A stretch of DNA of 64,000 nucleotides. Origin: Lysinibacillus sp. OF-1. Its GTDB lineage: Bacteria > Bacillota > Bacilli > Bacillales_A > Planococcaceae. The notes under the pieces are model-generated. The model saw only the letters and a program-made list of their open reading frames with translations. It did not search any database and was not told the origin of the DNA. The position numbers and the translations under genes were made by a program. This document shows positions 62,701 through 64,000 of the stretch, piece after piece. Within the stretch, counting starts at the first letter, position 1. Each line of letters begins with the position of its first letter. Location of the stretch: NCBI RefSeq assembly GCF_028356935.1, contig NZ_CP102798.1:2542001-2606000 (forward strand), written 5' to 3'.

Positions 62701-62960
62701 ACTACATTGATGTCTTCTACATTGTTTTGAATAATTTGGATTGGTTCTATCTCTTGCTGCCACTCAAATTTTGTTCTTAATGCTGGGTTGGCTTTGGCAG
62801 TATTTAACCAAGCATCTTGAATCTCTTCGAATGTAAATGAATTAGGAATTTCATAAGATAAAATTTGCCAATATGCATCTGATGTTGGGTCCTTTAACGT
62901 TTCCATTAACATAACTAGCTGCAATGGTGTTAACGCGAGTTTCTTATCATTTTGTAGCAT
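59763..62960 (-). CDS. Nonribosomal peptide synthetase, C-A-PCP module
   Basis: A 1065-aa NRPS module. Condensation domain about 1-440 with HHIIMDG (141-147); adenylation domain about 455-955 with ISTSGSTGEPK, GYGLSE, FRTGD and NTNGKIDR; carrier domain about 965-1040 with the phosphopantetheine Ser in DQGGHSL; and a short tail (LSVEEAMKII). Aligned to GrsA by eye, the ten-residue code reads DVGEVGGIEK, close to the ornithine code DVGEIGSIDK, so a diamino acid (Orn, Lys or beta-Lys) is likely. No thioesterase domain. Second NRPS of the operon. Confidence 0.92.
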   Translation of the reverse strand: MLQNDKKLALTPLQLVMLMETLKDPTSDAYWQILSYEIPNSFTFEEIQDAWLNTAKANPALRTKFEWQQEIEPIQIIQNNVEDINVVEVNYLRIQDEFMNIENWFKSEIGRLQQTMLNKTQQFYLIQNWKPSKNLLVWVHHHIIMDGWSIAQTLEDFFKLLNKDVTSLAIRPDIEPYLHYISDPMYQKGLEKYWGNVLSDLAEAETLAIEKSQHITQKPLFMYIDKELSKRAAENLHAYSIKNRVTTSSIALTIWGVLINRYQHTNKLYVGSTFALRPYQLIESSDMNGMLINTLPVKIDIEDELTLKEVCLQTMDHLQDVSENSGVPYSKLLQFGGVSGDTEIFKTSVIFQNFKGTLNNKKNGDLVHQYGTSSDPLSVTFDITQDSICLRLGWDQQRYEKTELLRLLDSLEYIFENIDNYNNMLVQNINLTQGEELYLKNVLTTEFSTTSENFSIQSILGDHRDDSLAISDGQRNLSYRDVKRYSNIVANQLLEEGVQSGDTVALVGKKSIETAIGIFAAWTIGAAWCAIDTSIPEARTKRTLDILQPKTSLFLDNIPTIIERSMDEKEMISEAYRFKSEDVAYYISTSGSTGEPKIVSLKTEGLSQLIQSWKQFYDLSSEQHVLQLGSWTSDVFLGDLLKAWSTNGCLFVCEEDKKIDMAYLAEMAAKYKISFLESTPVLVREFIHYLNEVNIILKDLKTIVVGADTFRLEEKNEICDMLWDGVNFYNGYGLSECTIESLVYTCNNNHDSSKSGLCPIGKPLPGTMVRIVDKSGNSVAPGMIGELHIGGKQVTKGYVTEEGLVTSNSYTLNDVNYFRTGDLVRLNANGVIEFYGRSDQQVKIRGYRLELGEVENALLSLQPGMECFVICLPSNNGENTLIAFISGTDQSIETINSSISKILPDFAIPNIIVPLERLPRNTNGKIDRVLLRKQAEELLNQLTDTSTISMSGDMVDIVRETWEVVLGKKVQLNRSLFDQGGHSLIVLKLYNLLRKVLPSYEFVVGDLFRYPTINRFVEEITARKEAVPIQESTVPSYSKIEVLEKVKQGELSVEEAMKIIGGHRL

Positions 62961-62982
62961 TCTATACTAACCTCCTTCCATA

Positions 62983-64000
62983 TTATTTAAGTATGAGAGA
63001 CATTTCTGATACCGTCGGGTGCTTCAAAAAGTCTTTCGGAGTAATGTCAATACCATTGGTACGCAATTTAGATACTATTTGAAGAGATTTAATGGAATCT
63101 CCACCGATTTCAAAAAAGTTATCATCAATACCTATTTCATTAACCTTTAGTACTTCAGCCCATATTTCTACAATTGATTTTTCCAGTTCAGTTGTTGGCT
63201 CCCTGAAATTATTTTGAGCACCATCGGAAAGGTATTGTGAAGCTTCTAAGCTAAGTAGTTTTCTGTCTCTTTTTCCGCTAGATGTTAATGGTAATCTATC
63301 TAACTCAACGAACATTGATGGGATATACGTTGCCGGTAAATCTTTAGAGACAGCTTTTTTCAAGTCATTTCTACTTAGACTATCTTTTAAATTTAAAGTG
63401 TAGAAGCAAACTAAACATGGTTTGTTATTTTGATCATTCCCTAATACTACCGCTGCATCATTAACTTGTGGTTGCTGTATTACACATGCTTCAATTTCTT
63501 CTATCTCAATCCTTACACCGTTTACCTTAACTTGTGAATCCTTTCTTCCTAGAAAATCTAAACTGCCATTCGCTGAAATTTTTACCAAATCACCAGATTT
63601 GTAAAAGGTTTTACCATTTCGCTCTACAAAAGCTTTGCTCGTTTCTATTTCATCCTTGAAATAACCTTTTGCTAAAGAAGGCCCTCCAATCATTAATTCA
63701 CCTGGAAAACCTTTTGGAACTGGTAGCCCAGCTTCATCGACAACTTCTATTTCTACATAAGGTAATGGAAAACCAATATTATAGTGATCTTTTGTTACCT
63801 GTTGAACAGTAACTTCAATCCCTGCCTCAGTTGGACCATATAAATTGAATGCTTCGACTTGTGGTAACAACTCATTTATTTTTTTAGCTAATGGAGCTGG
63901 CAGAGCTTCCCCACTTAAATGAAGATATTTTAATGGTAAATTGTAATCTTTTTGAGAGTCCATTTCATTGAGCATTAATTGCAACACAGAAGGGACAAAA
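62983..64000 (-). CDS. Nonribosomal peptide synthetase, partial (A-PCP), runs off window
   Basis: The C-terminal 339 codons of an NRPS whose 5' part lies outside the window; the frame is open to the edge (FVPSVLQLML at the end). The adenylation C-terminal half shows LYGPTE, KSGDLV and the Lys motif TSSGKRDR; the carrier Ser is in IGGDSIKSL. Partial code positions 299, 301, 322, 330, 331 read H, S, L, I, E; S-L-I recalls serine codes, but the N-terminal code residues are missing. It ends 22 bp before the next NRPS. Confidence 0.9.
   Translation of the reverse strand, partial: FVPSVLQLMLNEMDSQKDYNLPLKYLHLSGEALPAPLAKKINELLPQVEAFNLYGPTEAGIEVTVQQVTKDHYNIGFPLPYVEIEVVDEAGLPVPKGFPGELMIGGPSLAKGYFKDEIETSKAFVERNGKTFYKSGDLVKISANGSLDFLGRKDSQVKVNGVRIEIEEIEACVIQQPQVNDAAVVLGNDQNNKPCLVCFYTLNLKDSLSRNDLKKAVSKDLPATYIPSMFVELDRLPLTSSGKRDRKLLSLEASQYLSDGAQNNFREPTTELEKSIVEIWAEVLKVNEIGIDDNFFEIGGDSIKSLQIVSKLRTNGIDITPKDFLKHPTVSEMSLILK

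Overview
The window comes from a low-GC, spore-forming Firmicute. The gene set (hut catabolism, a subtilisin-like secreted protease, a spore-coat-type cupin, DUF3231, oleate hydratase, lysine 2,3-aminomutase) looks most like Lysinibacillus or a close relative in Bacillaceae/Planococcaceae. That is recognition from memory, not a database result. No rRNA, tRNA, CRISPR array or complete insertion sequence was seen.

Layout. 1-12.4 kb: the end of a histidine-utilisation operon (hutG, gltS), a secreted polysaccharide deacetylase, a DD-carboxypeptidase, a MORN-repeat AAA+ ATPase with a 37-aa membrane peptide, a WYL regulator, an IS1182-type transposase relic, a three-gene operon (GNAT, deoxyribosyltransferase-like, YbjQ) and a YdcF-family membrane protein. 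10-18 kb: a block rich in families known as immunity proteins of polymorphic toxins (Imm26-like, DUF4259, ankyrin/DUF4274-like, SUFU), with no toxin gene visible. 18-28 kb: a papain-like hydrolase, a MarR/MFS efflux pair with a visible operator, oleate hydratase, an MsrA-like enzyme, small membrane proteins, a candidate structured RNA and a GNAT gene whose promoter carries a LexA (SOS) box. 28-38 kb: an intact SOS-type operon (WYL-like protein, UvrX Y-family polymerase, YolD-like protein, a third protein) with two LexA boxes, flanked by decayed copies of the same operon, and a large Vpr-like protease ending in about 42 Gly-Asn repeats encoded by a hexanucleotide repeat.

38-49 kb: cupin, DUF3231, Ca2+ P-type ATPase, a PbuE-like purine efflux pump behind a purine riboswitch, signal peptidase I, an LCP protein, very small genes, and an M24 peptidase / class V aminotransferase / IclR cluster. 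49-56.5 kb: a roughly 520-bp array of nested tandem repeats, an SDR-MarR operon with a palindromic operator, a heterodimeric BmrCD-type ABC exporter behind a leader-peptide attenuator, and a FluC pair.

56.8-64 kb: one minus-strand operon for a nonribosomal peptide, running off the right edge: NRPS (partial A-PCP), NRPS (C-A-PCP), type II thioesterase, lysine 2,3-aminomutase and methyltransferase. The adenylation code read by eye fits a diamino acid, and the aminomutase makes beta-lysine, so a beta-lysine-containing peptide is the working hypothesis.

The most noteworthy items are the pbuE riboswitch, which carries the guanine-specifying base instead of the adenine-specifying one; the NRPS/aminomutase operon; the attenuator in front of the exporter; the SOS-box GNAT gene; and the two uvrX operon relics.
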